A DNA stretch of 51,305 nt from Nocardia alba NBRC 108234 (lineage in GTDB: Bacteria > Actinomycetota > Actinomycetes > Mycobacteriales > Mycobacteriaceae): the NCBI RefSeq assembly GCF_001612665.1, contig NZ_BDAX01000044.1:1-51305 (forward strand), written 5' to 3'. Below the pieces are notes generated by a model. That model worked only from the letters and a program-made list of their open reading frames with translations, had not been told where the DNA came from and did no database searches. This document shows positions 38,824 to 48,461 of the stretch, in pieces. Each line of letters starts with the position of its first letter. The first letter of the stretch is position 1. A program made the translations under genes and the position numbers.

Positions 38824-41394
38824 TTACGCGCCCGCGACGGCCACCAAGCCCAGTTCCGCGTCAGCGGCGAGCAGTTCGTTGTGGGGAAGCACACGCACCG
38901 TGTAGCCGACCGCGCCCGACAGCGGGACCGGCGCGTGGATCGAATACAGCTCGCTGCCGTCGTCGGTGCCGGTGTGGCCCATCTCGATCGTGGTCGTATC
39001 GGAGAGATCGTCGGTCGGCGAGACCCGGCCCAGTATCGCCTGCACCACCACATCCGATGGCGCGAGCCCGCCGAGGTCGATGCGCGCGTGCAGCGACAGC
39101 GGGGCGCCGATCACGGGGGTGTCGGGCAGGCCGGAGCTGTCGACCTGCGCGATCCGCACCGAAGGCCACGCGGCATCGACGCGCCTGCGGTACTCGGCGA
39201 CCCGCGCCGCGCCCGCGAAGGTGTCGGCGGCGGCGCGCCCGAACGCGGCGGCCGCCGGTCCGTAGTACTGCTCGGCGTAGTCGCGCACCATGCGCGAGGC
39301 CAGGACCTTCGGACTGGTGGTCTGCAGGGTGTGGCGCACCATCTCGGTCCAGCGGACCGGCACATCGCTGCCGTCACGGTCGTAGAAACGTGGCGCCACG
39401 GTGCGTTCGACGAGTTCGTAGAGTGCCGAGGCCTCGAGGTCGTCGCGGCGGGATTCGTCGCGGACGCCGTCGGCGGTGGGGATCGCCCAGCCGTTCTCGC
39501 CGTCGAACATCTCGTCCCACCAGCCGTCGCGGATGGACAGATTCAGGCCGCCGTTGAGCGCGGACTTCATGCCCGAGGTACCGCACGCCTCGAGCGGGCG
39601 CAGCGGATTGTTCAGCCACACATCGCAACCCCAGTACAGGTAGCGGGCCATCGACATGTCGTAGTCGGGCAGGAACACGATGCGATGACGCACCTCTGGG
39701 TCGTCGGCGAACCGCACCACCTGCTGGATCAGCGCCTTGCCGCCGTCGTCGGCGGGGTGACTCTTACCCGCCACCACCAGCTGCACCGGATGCTCGGGGT
39801 GCAGCAACAGCGCGCGCAGCCGTTCGGGGTCGCGCAGCATGAGGGTGAGCCGCTTGTAGGTGGGCACGCGGCGGGCGAAACCGATGGTGAGCACGTTCGG
39901 GTCGAAGACGTCGTCGATCCAGCCGAGTTCGGCGTCGGCGGCGCCGCGCTGTCGCCAGGAATCGCGCAGCCTGCGCCGCACTTCCTCGATCAGCACGCCG
40001 CGCAACGTGTTTCGCGTCGACCACAGCTGGCCGAGGTCGACGTCGCTGAGTTTCTCCCAACCCCGCGCCTCCTCGACCAGTTCGGGCCCGACGAGTTCGC
40101 GCGCCTTGTCGAGCCATTCGCGCGCGGCCCAAGTCGGAGCGTGTACGCCGTTGGTGACCGAGCCGATCGGCACCTCGGCCGCGTCGAACCCGGGCCACAG
40201 TGCCGCGAACATCTCCCGGCTGACCTCGCCGTGCAGCTTCGAGACACCGTTCGCGCGCTGAGCCATCCGCAGACCCATGTGCGCCATGTTGAACACCGAG
40301 GGATCGCCCTCCCGCCCGAACGCCAGAATCCGGTCGACGGAAAGCCCTGGCAGCAGCGAGGATTCGGATTCACCGTGCGCGCCGCCGAAGTACCTGCGCA
40401 CCAACGGCATCGGGAAACGGTCGATGCCCGCGGGCACCGGGGTGTGCGTGGTGAATACGGTGCCTGCCCGTACCGCGGCGAGCGCGGTCTCGAAATCCAG
40501 TCCGCCCGCGATGAATTCACGGATGCGCTCGACGCCGAGGAAACCCGCGTGGCCCTCGTTCATGTGGAAGACATCGGGATCGGGCAGCCCGTTGGCGCGG
40601 GTGTACGCGCGCACCGCGCGAACGCCGCCGATACCCGCCAGGATCTCCTGCTTGATGCGGTGGTCCTGGTCGCCGCCGTAGAGCCGGTCGGTGACGGCCC
40701 GCAGCTCGGGATCGTTCTCCGCGATATCGGAATCCAGCAGCAGCAACGGAATCCGGCCCACCTGCGCGATCCACACCCGGGCCCGCAGTACCCGCCCCTC
40801 GGACATACCGACGTGGATGAGCACCGGCGAACCGTCGCTGGTGAGCAGACGCAGCGGTAGACCCTGCGGATCGAGCGCCGGATAGTGCTCCATCTGCCAG
40901 CCGTCGGCCGACAGCGACTGCCGGAAATACCCCGAGCGATACAGCAGACCGACGCCGATCAGCGGCAGCCCGAGATCCGAGGCGGCCTTGAGATGATCAC
41001 CGGCCAGGATGCCGAGACCGCCGGAATAGTTCGGCAGTACCTCGGTGACACCGAACTCCATCGAGAAGTAGGCGATCCCCGCGATGTCGGTGCCGGTCTG
41101 CTCCTGGAACCACCGTGGTCGCGTCAGATAGTCGCGCAGGCCCGCGGCGGCCGCGTCGACTCGCGCGGTATACGCCGGATCGGCGGCGAGCTCATCGAGC
41201 CGCTCGGCGGGCACTTCGCCCAGCATCCGGACCGGGTCCTGGCCGACGGTCCGCCACAGCCCCGGGTCGAGCTCGGCGAACAGATCCTGTGTCGGGCCAT
41301 GCCACGACCACCGCAGGTTTGTCGACAACTCACCCAGCGCGGCGAGCCGCTCCGGCAAATGGGCACGGACAGTGAACCGACGAAGTGCCTTCAC
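38824..41394 (-). CDS. glgP: Alpha-glucan phosphorylase
   Basis: The product has 856 residues, a GT35 enzyme of the actinobacterial short form. It releases glucose-1-phosphate from glycogen. Segments seen include ALRRFTVRAHLPERL at the start, FSMEFGVTEVLPNYSGGLGI, HMNEGHAGFLGVERI, FARRVPTYKRLTL, SHPADDGGKALIQQVVRF and the PLP region NNPLRPLEACGTSGMKSALN. I place the start at GTG 41394, matching the mycobacterial N-terminus and lying 6 nt after a TATTCT box; an ATG at 41415 is the alternative. Divergent from glgE. Confidence 0.93.
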   Translation of the reverse strand: MKALRRFTVRAHLPERLAALGELSTNLRWSWHGPTQDLFAELDPGLWRTVGQDPVRMLGEVPAERLDELAADPAYTARVDAAAAGLRDYLTRPRWFQEQTGTDIAGIAYFSMEFGVTEVLPNYSGGLGILAGDHLKAASDLGLPLIGVGLLYRSGYFRQSLSADGWQMEHYPALDPQGLPLRLLTSDGSPVLIHVGMSEGRVLRARVWIAQVGRIPLLLLDSDIAENDPELRAVTDRLYGGDQDHRIKQEILAGIGGVRAVRAYTRANGLPDPDVFHMNEGHAGFLGVERIREFIAGGLDFETALAAVRAGTVFTTHTPVPAGIDRFPMPLVRRYFGGAHGESESSLLPGLSVDRILAFGREGDPSVFNMAHMGLRMAQRANGVSKLHGEVSREMFAALWPGFDAAEVPIGSVTNGVHAPTWAAREWLDKARELVGPELVEEARGWEKLSDVDLGQLWSTRNTLRGVLIEEVRRRLRDSWRQRGAADAELGWIDDVFDPNVLTIGFARRVPTYKRLTLMLRDPERLRALLLHPEHPVQLVVAGKSHPADDGGKALIQQVVRFADDPEVRHRIVFLPDYDMSMARYLYWGCDVWLNNPLRPLEACGTSGMKSALNGGLNLSIRDGWWDEMFDGENGWAIPTADGVRDESRRDDLEASALYELVERTVAPRFYDRDGSDVPVRWTEMVRHTLQTTSPKVLASRMVRDYAEQYYGPAAAAFGRAAADTFAGAARVAEYRRRVDAAWPSVRIAQVDSSGLPDTPVIGAPLSLHARIDLGGLAPSDVVVQAILGRVSPTDDLSDTTTIEMGHTGTDDGSELYSIHAPVPLSGAVGYTVRVLPHNELLAADAELGLVAVAGA

Positions 41395-41400
41395 CCCGGA

Positions 41401-41406
41401 AGAATA
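41401..41406 (-). promoter_or_regulatory. Leaderless-type -10 box of glgP
   Basis: TATTCT on the minus strand ends 6 nt before GTG 41394, which supports that start over the ATG at 41415. Confidence 0.5.
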
Positions 41407-41495
41407 AACGATCATGCCCGCCCACAGGCGGTACAGACCCGCTGACCACCGCCGCCACCGGCCGCCGCCAACGCTGCAGCCCAGCGAAAATGCAG

Positions 41496-41501
41496 TAAGT
41501 T
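41496..41501 (+). promoter_or_regulatory. Leaderless-type -10 box of glgE
   Basis: TAAGTT ends 6 nt before the glgE GTG at 41508, with no ribosome site between. Confidence 0.5.
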
Positions 41502-41507
41502 AGCCGA

Positions 41508-43511
41508 GTGACCGGCCGGATTGCCATCGATGACATCGCCCCGTCCATTCCCGGCGGCCGCCCGGCCAAGGCCGCAGTCGGCGAGGTGTTCCCCGTCCGC
41601 GCCGTCGTCTGGCGCGAAGGTCACGACGCGGTAGCCGCCACCCTGGCGGTCCGCGCCCCCGGCTCCTCCCGGATCACCCGCATCCGGATGTCGCCCGACT
41701 ATCAGCCCGACGTCTTCAATGCCCTTTTCACCCCCCACCTCCCCGGCGTGTGGACCTACCGGGTCGAGGGCTGGAGCGACCCCATCGCCACCTGGCGCAG
41801 CGCGGTCGAGGCGAAATTGTCGGTCGGCCAGTCCGCCGCCGACCTCGCCAACGATCTGGAGACCGGCGCCCTCCTGTTCGAGCGCGCCGCCCAAGCCGTC
41901 CCGAAGAAGCAGTTCGAACGCCTGCGCGCCGCCGCCGCCGCCCTGCGCGGCGACGAACAACTGCCGTCGCGGGTCGCACCCGCGTTCTCCGAGGAGGTCG
42001 CCGAGATCCTGCGCGCCACCCCGCTGCGCGAGATGCTCACCCGCGGCACCCAGTTCTCGGTGCTGGTCGAACGCCGTCGCGCCCTGGTGGGGTCCTGGTA
42101 CGAGTTCTTCCCCCGCTCCACGGGCGGGCGTGACGCCGACGGCGCGCCGATCCACGGCACCTTCGCCACGGCGGCCCGCGAACTCCCCCGCATCGCGGGC
42201 ATGGGCTTCGACGTGGTCTATCTCCCCCCGATCCACCCGGTCGGCGAGGTGAATCGCAAGGGCCGCAACAACACTCTCACCACCGAGGCAGGCGACGTCG
42301 GCTCACCCTGGGCCATCGGCTCGGCGGACGGCGGACACGATGCCGTGCACCCACTGCTCGGCACCGAGGCAGATTTCCTCGAGTTCGTCTCCACGGCAAC
42401 AGCTCTCGGCCTCGAAGTAGCCATCGACCTGGCTCTGCAGTGCGCCCCCGATCACCCGTGGGTCGCCGCCCACCCAAAATGGTTCACCACCCTGCCCGAC
42501 GGCACCATCGCCTACGCCGAGAACCCGCCGAAGAAGTACCAGGACATCTACCCGGTCAACTTCGACAACGACCCCGACGGCCTCTACGCCGAGATCCTGC
42601 GCGTGGTCCGGCACTGGATTTCCCTCGGCGTCACCATCTTCCGCGTGGACAACCCGCATACCAAGCCCGCCGATTTCTGGGAGTGGCTGATCACCGAGCT
42701 GCGCCGCACCGACCCCGACGTGATCTTCCTCTCCGAGGCGTTCACCCGCCCGGCCCGCCTCTACGGCCTGGCCCGCCGCGGCTTCAGCCAGTCCTACACC
42801 TACTTCACCTGGCGCGTGCACAAGTGGGAACTCACCGAGTTCGGCTACGAGATCGCCGCCAAGGCCGACGAGGCCAGGCCCAATCTCTTCGTGAACACCC
42901 CCGACATCCTGCACGAGAGCCTGCAGCACGGCGGCCCCGGCATGTTCGCCGTCCGCGCCGCGCTCGCCGCCACCCTGTCGCCCACCTGGGGCGTGTACTC
43001 CGGTTTCGAGCTGTTCGAACACGAGGCGGTCCGCGAGGGCAGCGAGGAATACCTCGATTCGGAGAAGTACGAACTGCGTCCCCGTGACTTCGCCGGCGCC
43101 CTCGAACGCGGTGAATCCCTGGAACCGTGGCTCACTCGTCTCAATGAGATCCGCCGCAATCACCCCGCGCTGCAACAACTGCGCTGCATCCACTTCCATC
43201 ACGTCGACAACGACGCGCTGATCGCCTACTCCAAGGTCGACCCGGCCACCGGCGACGCGGTGCTGGTCGTCGTGAACCTGAACCCCTATGCCGCTGAGCA
43301 GGGCCATATCTCGCTCGACCTGCCCGCCATCGGCCGCGAATGGCACGACCATCCGGTGGTCTTCGACGAGGTGAGCGGCGAGGAATACCACTGGGGCCAG
43401 CAGAATTTCGTGCGCCTCGACCCCACCCGTGCGGTCGCGCACATCCTGTCGCTGCCCGGCGTCGCGGCTGCCGCTCGCGCGCCGCTGGCCTACCGCGAGA
43501 CCCTGCGATGA
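41508..43511 (+). CDS. glgE: GlgE, alpha-1,4-glucan:maltose-1-phosphate maltosyltransferase
   Basis: The product has 667 residues, a GH13_3 enzyme that extends alpha-1,4-glucan with maltosyl units from maltose-1-phosphate. The nucleophile is Asp381 in FRVDNPH and the acid/base Glu410 in FLSEAFTRP, 29 residues apart as in the Streptomyces enzyme. Other family segments are YEFFPRSTGG, IHPVGEVNRKGRNN and EYLDSEKYELRPRD near the C-terminus. In M. tuberculosis loss of GlgE is lethal through maltose-1-phosphate build-up. It overlaps glgB by 4 nt (ATGA). Confidence 0.96.
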   Translation: MTGRIAIDDIAPSIPGGRPAKAAVGEVFPVRAVVWREGHDAVAATLAVRAPGSSRITRIRMSPDYQPDVFNALFTPHLPGVWTYRVEGWSDPIATWRSAVEAKLSVGQSAADLANDLETGALLFERAAQAVPKKQFERLRAAAAALRGDEQLPSRVAPAFSEEVAEILRATPLREMLTRGTQFSVLVERRRALVGSWYEFFPRSTGGRDADGAPIHGTFATAARELPRIAGMGFDVVYLPPIHPVGEVNRKGRNNTLTTEAGDVGSPWAIGSADGGHDAVHPLLGTEADFLEFVSTATALGLEVAIDLALQCAPDHPWVAAHPKWFTTLPDGTIAYAENPPKKYQDIYPVNFDNDPDGLYAEILRVVRHWISLGVTIFRVDNPHTKPADFWEWLITELRRTDPDVIFLSEAFTRPARLYGLARRGFSQSYTYFTWRVHKWELTEFGYEIAAKADEARPNLFVNTPDILHESLQHGGPGMFAVRAALAATLSPTWGVYSGFELFEHEAVREGSEEYLDSEKYELRPRDFAGALERGESLEPWLTRLNEIRRNHPALQQLRCIHFHHVDNDALIAYSKVDPATGDAVLVVVNLNPYAAEQGHISLDLPAIGREWHDHPVVFDEVSGEEYHWGQQNFVRLDPTRAVAHILSLPGVAAAARAPLAYRETLR

Positions 43512-45664
43512 AGCGCCGCGATCTCCTGCTGCTGGCCGCGGGCACCCACACCGACCCGCACACTGTCCTCGGCGCGCATGCCCACGCCGACGGCACGGCG
43601 GTTCGTGTCCTTCGCCCCCACGCCGAAACAGTGACCGTGCTGGTCGGAACGTCCCAGCATCGGCTGAAGTCGTTGGGCCACGGCATCTTCGACGCCGTCC
43701 TGCCCTATCCACAGATCGACGACTACCGGATCCGCGCCGAGTACCCGGGCGGCCAGACGGTGGTCTCCGCCGACGGGTACCGCTTCCTGCCCACCGTCGG
43801 CGAACTCGATCTGCACCTCATCGGCGAAGGCAGACACACCCGTCTCTGGGAAGTACTCGGCGCCCATCCGCGCCACTACACCACCCTCGACGGCGAAGTG
43901 GACGGCACCTCCTTCGCGGTGTGGGCCCCGAATGCCCGCGGCGTCACCGTCTTCGGCGATTTCGATCATTGGAGCGGCACCTCGGCCCCGATGCGCGCGC
44001 TGGGCGGTTCCGGCGTGTGGGAGGTGTTCGTGCCGGGCGTCGGGCCGGGCACGCGGTACAAGTACCGCATCCACGGCGCCGACGGTCGCGTCGTGGATCA
44101 TGCCGACCCCCTGGCCTTTTCGACGGAGGTACCGCCCGCGACCGCCTCGGTGGTGGCGCGCGCCGACCACGTGTGGACCGACAGCGCCTGGCTCGACACA
44201 CGCGCGAGAACCGACGCGGTTCGCTCCCCCATGAGCGCCTACGAGGTCCACCTCGGTTCGTGGCGACCCGGACTCGACTATCGGGAATTGGCGCACCAGC
44301 TGGCCGATTACCTGCGGACCACCGGCTTCACCCATGTCGAGCTGCTGCCGGTCGCCGAGCACCCCTTCGGCGGGTCGTGGGGCTACCAGGTCACCTCGTA
44401 CTACGCTCCGACCTCGCGTTTCGGCAGTCCTGACGACTTCCGCTACTTCGTCGACCACCTCCACAACGCGGGCATCGGCGTACTGCTCGATTGGGTCCCC
44501 GCGCACTTCCCCCGCGACGAATGGGCGCTCGCCCGCTTCGACGGCACCCCACTCTACGAACATCCCGACCCGCGCCGTGGTGAGCAACTCGACTGGGGCA
44601 CCTACGTTTTCGACTTCGGTCGCAACGAAGTCCGCAACTTCCTGGTCGCCAACGCGGCCTTCTGGATCTCCGAATTCCACATCGACGGCCTGCGCGTCGA
44701 CGCCGTCGCCTCGATGCTGTACCTGGACTACTCCCGCCCCGAGGGCGGCTGGGAGCCCAATATCTATGGTGGCCGGGAGAATCTGGAAGCGGTCGACTTC
44801 CTGCAGGAACTCAACGACACCGTGCACGGCGCCCATCCCGGCGTGGTCACCATCGCCGAGGAGTCGACCACCTGGCCCGGCGTCACCCGCGGCACCGACG
44901 TGGGCGGCCTCGGCTTCACCATGAAGTGGAACATGGGCTGGATGCACGACACGCTCGGCTACCTCGGCCGGGACCCGATCCACCGCTCCTGGCACCACAA
45001 CGAGATGACGTTCTCACTGGTCTACGCGTGGAGCGAGAACTACGTCCTGCCGATCAGTCACGACGAGGTAGTCCACGGCAAGGGCACGTTGTGGACCCGC
45101 ATGCCCGGCGACGATTTCGCCAAGGCGAGCGGCGTGCGCGCCCTGCTCGCCTACATGTGGGCCCACCCGGGCAAACAACTGCTGTTCATGGGCCAGGAAT
45201 TCGGCCAGTTCCGCGAATGGGACAACGACCGCGGCCTGGACTGGCAGGAACTGGACAACCCACTCCATCAAGGCATTTCGACGATGGTCACCGACCTCAA
45301 TCGCACCTACACCGCCCACCCGGCGCTGTGGACCCAGGACACCACCCCCGGCGGCCACTCCTGGATCGAAGCCGACGACAGCACCGCCAATGTCTTCGCC
45401 TTCCTGCGCTGGGCCACCGACGGCAGCGCGGTCGCCGCCGTCTTCAACTTCTCCGGCGCTATCCGCGAGAACTACCGAATCGGCCTGCCCCACCCCGGTT
45501 CCTGGCGCGAGATCCTCAACACCGACGCCGCCGAATACGCGGGCTCCGGCATCGGCAACCTGGGCGCCGTCATCACCGACGGCACCCCGTGGCACGGTCA
45601 GCCCTGCTCGACGACCGTCACCCTGGCGCCGCACAGCGCCCTCTGGCTGAGCTCGCCCGCCTAG
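43508..45664 (+). CDS. glgB: 1,4-alpha-glucan branching enzyme
   Basis: The product has 718 residues, a GH13_9 enzyme. Two N-terminal beta-sandwich modules (about 10-105 and 110-215) precede the TIM barrel. The nucleophile is Asp398 in LRVDAVASMLY, the acid/base lies in IAEEST (Glu451/452), and PISHDEVVHGKGTL holds the third acidic residue. It creates the alpha-1,6 branches of glycogen and capsular glucan made by GlgE. The start ATG overlaps the glgE stop, so the two are translationally coupled; a strong hairpin follows. Confidence 0.96.
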   Translation: MKRRDLLLLAAGTHTDPHTVLGAHAHADGTAVRVLRPHAETVTVLVGTSQHRLKSLGHGIFDAVLPYPQIDDYRIRAEYPGGQTVVSADGYRFLPTVGELDLHLIGEGRHTRLWEVLGAHPRHYTTLDGEVDGTSFAVWAPNARGVTVFGDFDHWSGTSAPMRALGGSGVWEVFVPGVGPGTRYKYRIHGADGRVVDHADPLAFSTEVPPATASVVARADHVWTDSAWLDTRARTDAVRSPMSAYEVHLGSWRPGLDYRELAHQLADYLRTTGFTHVELLPVAEHPFGGSWGYQVTSYYAPTSRFGSPDDFRYFVDHLHNAGIGVLLDWVPAHFPRDEWALARFDGTPLYEHPDPRRGEQLDWGTYVFDFGRNEVRNFLVANAAFWISEFHIDGLRVDAVASMLYLDYSRPEGGWEPNIYGGRENLEAVDFLQELNDTVHGAHPGVVTIAEESTTWPGVTRGTDVGGLGFTMKWNMGWMHDTLGYLGRDPIHRSWHHNEMTFSLVYAWSENYVLPISHDEVVHGKGTLWTRMPGDDFAKASGVRALLAYMWAHPGKQLLFMGQEFGQFREWDNDRGLDWQELDNPLHQGISTMVTDLNRTYTAHPALWTQDTTPGGHSWIEADDSTANVFAFLRWATDGSAVAAVFNFSGAIRENYRIGLPHPGSWREILNTDAAEYAGSGIGNLGAVITDGTPWHGQPCSTTVTLAPHSALWLSSPA

Positions 45665-45692
45665 TCCTCGCGCGAGGTAGCTGGGCGAGAAA

Positions 45693-45734
45693 CGAAGAGG
45701 CCGCCCCGGTCGCACGGCCGGGGCGGCCTCTTCG
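45693..45734. terminator. Bidirectional 17-bp hairpin after glgB
   Basis: CGAAGAGGCCGCCCCGG is perfectly inverted after an 8-nt loop, between the glgB stop and the convergent thioredoxin-like gene. Confidence 0.8.
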
Positions 45735-45743
45735 TAGGTGTCG

Positions 45744-46658
45744 TCAGTACAGCGCGGCGGCGAGCTTGCGGCGAGCCGCGATCACGAAGGGCTCGGCGGG
45801 GTCGAACAGCTCGAACAGTTCGAGCAGACGGGTGCGGGCCCTGGTGCGGTCGTCGCCCGCGGTGCGCTTGACGATCGCGATGATCCGATCGAAGGCCGCC
45901 TCGGGTCGCTGCTCGAACATCTCGATATCGGCGGCGTCGAGTGCGGCATCCAGATTCGCCGGGTCGGCGTCGGCGGTGGCGACCACGGCCGGGTCCAGCT
46001 GCTGGGCCCTGGTCAGGAAACGCAGCTGGCGCAGGGCCGCTTTGGCTTCCTCGTTGCCGGGTTCCTCGGCGATGATCGCCTCGTAGGCCGCCTCGGCGCC
46101 GGCGAAGTCACCTTCGGAGAGCTTGTCCTCCGCGTCGACGAAGCGCGGGTCCTCGATCTCGGGCTCGGCGGGAGCCGCGTCGGGGTCGCCCTCGAGCTTG
46201 CCCGCTGTCGCGTCCAGCACAGCGTCGAGCCACTGCCGCACCTGCGGATCCGGCTGCGCGCCTTCGAAATCGGCCAGCGGCTGCCCGCCTGCCACCGCGA
46301 TCACCGTCGGAATGCCCTGCACGCGCAGCGCCTGCACGATGTTCATATTGGCTTCGGCCTCGATCACGGCCAGATCCCAGGCGCCCCGGTCTTCGGCGTT
46401 GAACCGTTCGAGGGTACGAACCAGCTCGACACTGCCCGCGCTGCGCTGTGAGAACAGCGCGACCACCACGGGCACCTGCGTCGAGCGCCGGATCACCTTG
46501 GCTTCGAAGTCCGCCTCGGTGACCGTATGGTTCCCCGAAGCCGGAGCAGCAGCGCCACCGGGAGCGGCGGGCGGCTGCTTCAGCGCGGACAAATCCACCG
46601 CGCCGGACATGGCGGCGGCAGCGGCGGGCGAAGGACGACGGGCAGCGGGTCGAGTCAC
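45744..46658 (-). CDS. CnoX/YbbN-like thioredoxin-fold co-chaperone with TPR-like tail (Rv1324-like)
   Basis: The product has 304 residues. An Ala/Pro-rich N-terminus (about 1-45) precedes a thioredoxin fold (VTEADFEAKVIRRSTQVPVV, then LRVQGIPTVIAVAGG with the cis-Pro), followed by a helical TPR-like domain (about 175-304). The usual CxxC is replaced by the cysteine-free SQRSAGS (about 70-76), and no other Cys is present, so it cannot be a redox enzyme. E. coli YbbN/CnoX is a holdase that hands clients to GroEL and DnaK. The GTG start at 46658 has no clear ribosome site. Confidence 0.88.
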   Translation of the reverse strand: MTRPAARRPSPAAAAAMSGAVDLSALKQPPAAPGGAAAPASGNHTVTEADFEAKVIRRSTQVPVVVALFSQRSAGSVELVRTLERFNAEDRGAWDLAVIEAEANMNIVQALRVQGIPTVIAVAGGQPLADFEGAQPDPQVRQWLDAVLDATAGKLEGDPDAAPAEPEIEDPRFVDAEDKLSEGDFAGAEAAYEAIIAEEPGNEEAKAALRQLRFLTRAQQLDPAVVATADADPANLDAALDAADIEMFEQRPEAAFDRIIAIVKRTAGDDRTRARTRLLELFELFDPAEPFVIAARRKLAAALY

Positions 46659-46671
46659 GGTTTCCAGTTTG

Positions 46672-47040
46672 TCACGAAGCCGCCGGCGCAGCAGCCGCGG
46701 AGCCCTTGCTCGCGTCGGCGCTCAGCTCACCCAGCTGTCCGGTGCGCACCGCCCAGACCTCGAAGATCACAGTGAACAGCGGCGGAATGCTCGACGCCAG
46801 CGCCAGCACCGTGGTCTTCCAGCTCCACTTCAGTTCCCGCGCGGCCAGCAGCGCCGAGAGCAAGAACAGCACGAAGATCCCACCGTGCACCGGCCCGAAG
46901 ATCTTCACCCCGATCTCGTTGCCCTCCGCGGGCAGGTACTTGAACGCCATTCCCGCCAACAACCCGATCCACGACAGCGCCTCGAGCACCGCGAAGAACC
47001 GAAACCGACTGGCCGTTGACCGCAAATCGAAGAAACCCAT
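46672..47040 (-). CDS. DUF3817 integral membrane protein, second copy
   Basis: The product has 122 residues from ATG 47040; an ATG at 47049 is also possible. Three helices are seen, with the DUF3817 features FRFFAVLEALSWIGLLAGM, GPVHGGIFVLFLLSALL and FEVWAV. It is a paralogue of the protein at 20757-21134. It precedes the CnoX-like gene by 13 nt and so is co-transcribed with it. Function unknown. Confidence 0.85.
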   Translation of the reverse strand: MGFFDLRSTASRFRFFAVLEALSWIGLLAGMAFKYLPAEGNEIGVKIFGPVHGGIFVLFLLSALLAARELKWSWKTTVLALASSIPPLFTVIFEVWAVRTGQLGELSADASKGSAAAAPAAS

Positions 47041-47090
47041 ACCCCCCATTGTGCCGCATGATCTACGACACCATGTAGTTGGACCGGTCA

Positions 47091-47134
47091 CACGAAAGCC
47101 CTGGCATTCCCGACGGAATACCAGGGCTTTCGTG
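47091..47134. terminator. Long hairpin downstream of fadA4
   Basis: A 20-bp stem with one mismatch (outer arms CACGAAAGCCCTGG and complement, inner ATTCC/GGAAT) around a 4-nt loop. It lies 11 nt past the fadA4 stop and before the start of the DUF3817 gene on the same strand. Confidence 0.8.
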
Positions 47135-47145
47135 GTCGAACAGGA

Positions 47146-48330
47146 TCAGGCGGGTACGCGGATGATCAGCGCGTCACCCTGGCCGCCACCGCCACACAGC
47201 GCGGCAGCGCCGACGCCGCCACCGCGGCGCTTCAGCTCCAGCGCGAGGTGCAGCAGGATGCGCGCACCTGACATGCCGAGCGGGTGCCCGATGGCGATGG
47301 CGCCACCGTTGACGTTGACCTTCTCCGGGTCATAGCCCAGCTTGCGGGTCGACGACACCCCCACGGCCGCGAACGCCTCGTTGATCTCGATCAGATCCAG
47401 ATCGGCGGGCGTGATGCCCTCCTTCGCGCACGCGGCGAGGATGGCGTTGGCCGGCTGGTCCTGCAGGGTCGAATCCGGCCCGGCCACCTGGCCCGCGGCG
47501 CCGATCTCGGCGATCCACTCCAGCCCGAGCGCTTCGGCCTTGGCCTTGCTCATCACGATCACCGCGGCCGCGCCGTCGGAGATCTGCGAGGCGGTGCCCG
47601 CGGTGACGGTGCCGTCCTTGCGGAAGGCCGGGCGCAGCTTGCTCAGCGACTCCACGGTGGTGTCGGCGCGAATGCCCTCGTCCTCGGTCACGTAGACAGG
47701 GTCACCCTTGCGCTGCGGCACGGCGACCGGCACGACCTCGTTCTCGAACAGGCCGTTCTTCCACGCGGCGGCGGCGCGCTGGTGCGAAGCCGCGGCCAGC
47801 GCGTCCTGCTCCTCGCGGCTCACCTTGTCCAGGTCGTTGCGATCGTCGGTGAGCAGGCCCATGGCCTGGTCGGTGATCACGTCGTGCAGGCCGTCGTAGG
47901 CCATGTGGTCGACGAGGGTGGTGTCGCCGTACTTGAAGCCCTCGCGGCTCTTGGGCAGCAGGTGCGGGGTCTGGCTCATCGACTCCATGCCGCCGGCGAC
48001 CACGATCTCGTGTTCACCCGCGCGGATCAGCTGATCGGCCAGCGCGATCGCGTTGATGCCGGACAGACAGACCTTGTTGATCAGGATCGACGGCACATCC
48101 ATCGGAATGCCCGCGGCGATGGCGGCTTGGCGCGCGGGCAACTGTCCCGCGCCCGCCTGCAGCACCTGGCCGAGGATCACGTAGTCGACCTGCTCGGGTG
48201 CGACGCCGCCCTTCTCGAGCGCGGCCTTGATCGCGACACCGGCCAGATCCGAGGCCTTGAAGCCCTTCAAACCGCCCAGGAGCCGACCGACCGGGGTACG
48301 CGCACCGGACACGATGACAGAAGTGGTCAC
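47146..48330 (-). CDS. fadA4: Acetyl-CoA acetyltransferase (thiolase)
   Basis: The product has 394 residues. The thiolase active site is complete: Cys88 in INKVCLSGINA, His in GGAIAIGHPLGMSG and the second Cys in AALCGGGGQGDA. It condenses or cleaves acetoacetyl-CoA, feeding fatty-acid breakdown or polyhydroxybutyrate and isoprenoid precursors. The GTG at 48330 has GAGGC 5 nt upstream and matches the FadA4 N-terminus (TTSVIVSGARTPVG). It is divergent from the methylmalonyl-CoA epimerase gene, a conserved pairing. Confidence 0.94.
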   Translation of the reverse strand: MTTSVIVSGARTPVGRLLGGLKGFKASDLAGVAIKAALEKGGVAPEQVDYVILGQVLQAGAGQLPARQAAIAAGIPMDVPSILINKVCLSGINAIALADQLIRAGEHEIVVAGGMESMSQTPHLLPKSREGFKYGDTTLVDHMAYDGLHDVITDQAMGLLTDDRNDLDKVSREEQDALAAASHQRAAAAWKNGLFENEVVPVAVPQRKGDPVYVTEDEGIRADTTVESLSKLRPAFRKDGTVTAGTASQISDGAAAVIVMSKAKAEALGLEWIAEIGAAGQVAGPDSTLQDQPANAILAACAKEGITPADLDLIEINEAFAAVGVSSTRKLGYDPEKVNVNGGAIAIGHPLGMSGARILLHLALELKRRGGGVGAAALCGGGGQGDALIIRVPA

Positions 48331-48449
48331 GAAAGCCTCGCATTCATTGAGTCGATCCTCGCCGGACGCACACAGCAGCACCGCGCGTACTCGGGAGTTG
48401 GACTCCACGGTAACCCGTAGAAGCCCGCGCCGGGAACGCAGGTCCGCGC

Positions 48450-48455
48450 TAACTT
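48450..48455 (+). promoter_or_regulatory. Leaderless-type -10 box of the epimerase gene
   Basis: TAACTT ends 6 nt before the GTG at 48462, with no ribosome site between. Confidence 0.5.
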
Positions 48456-48461
48456 CGTAGG

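Noticed and set aside
41394..41415. ATG at 41415 as the glgP start
   Set aside because: The GTG at 41394 matches the mycobacterial N-terminus and has a TANNNT box at leaderless spacing; the ATG has neither.
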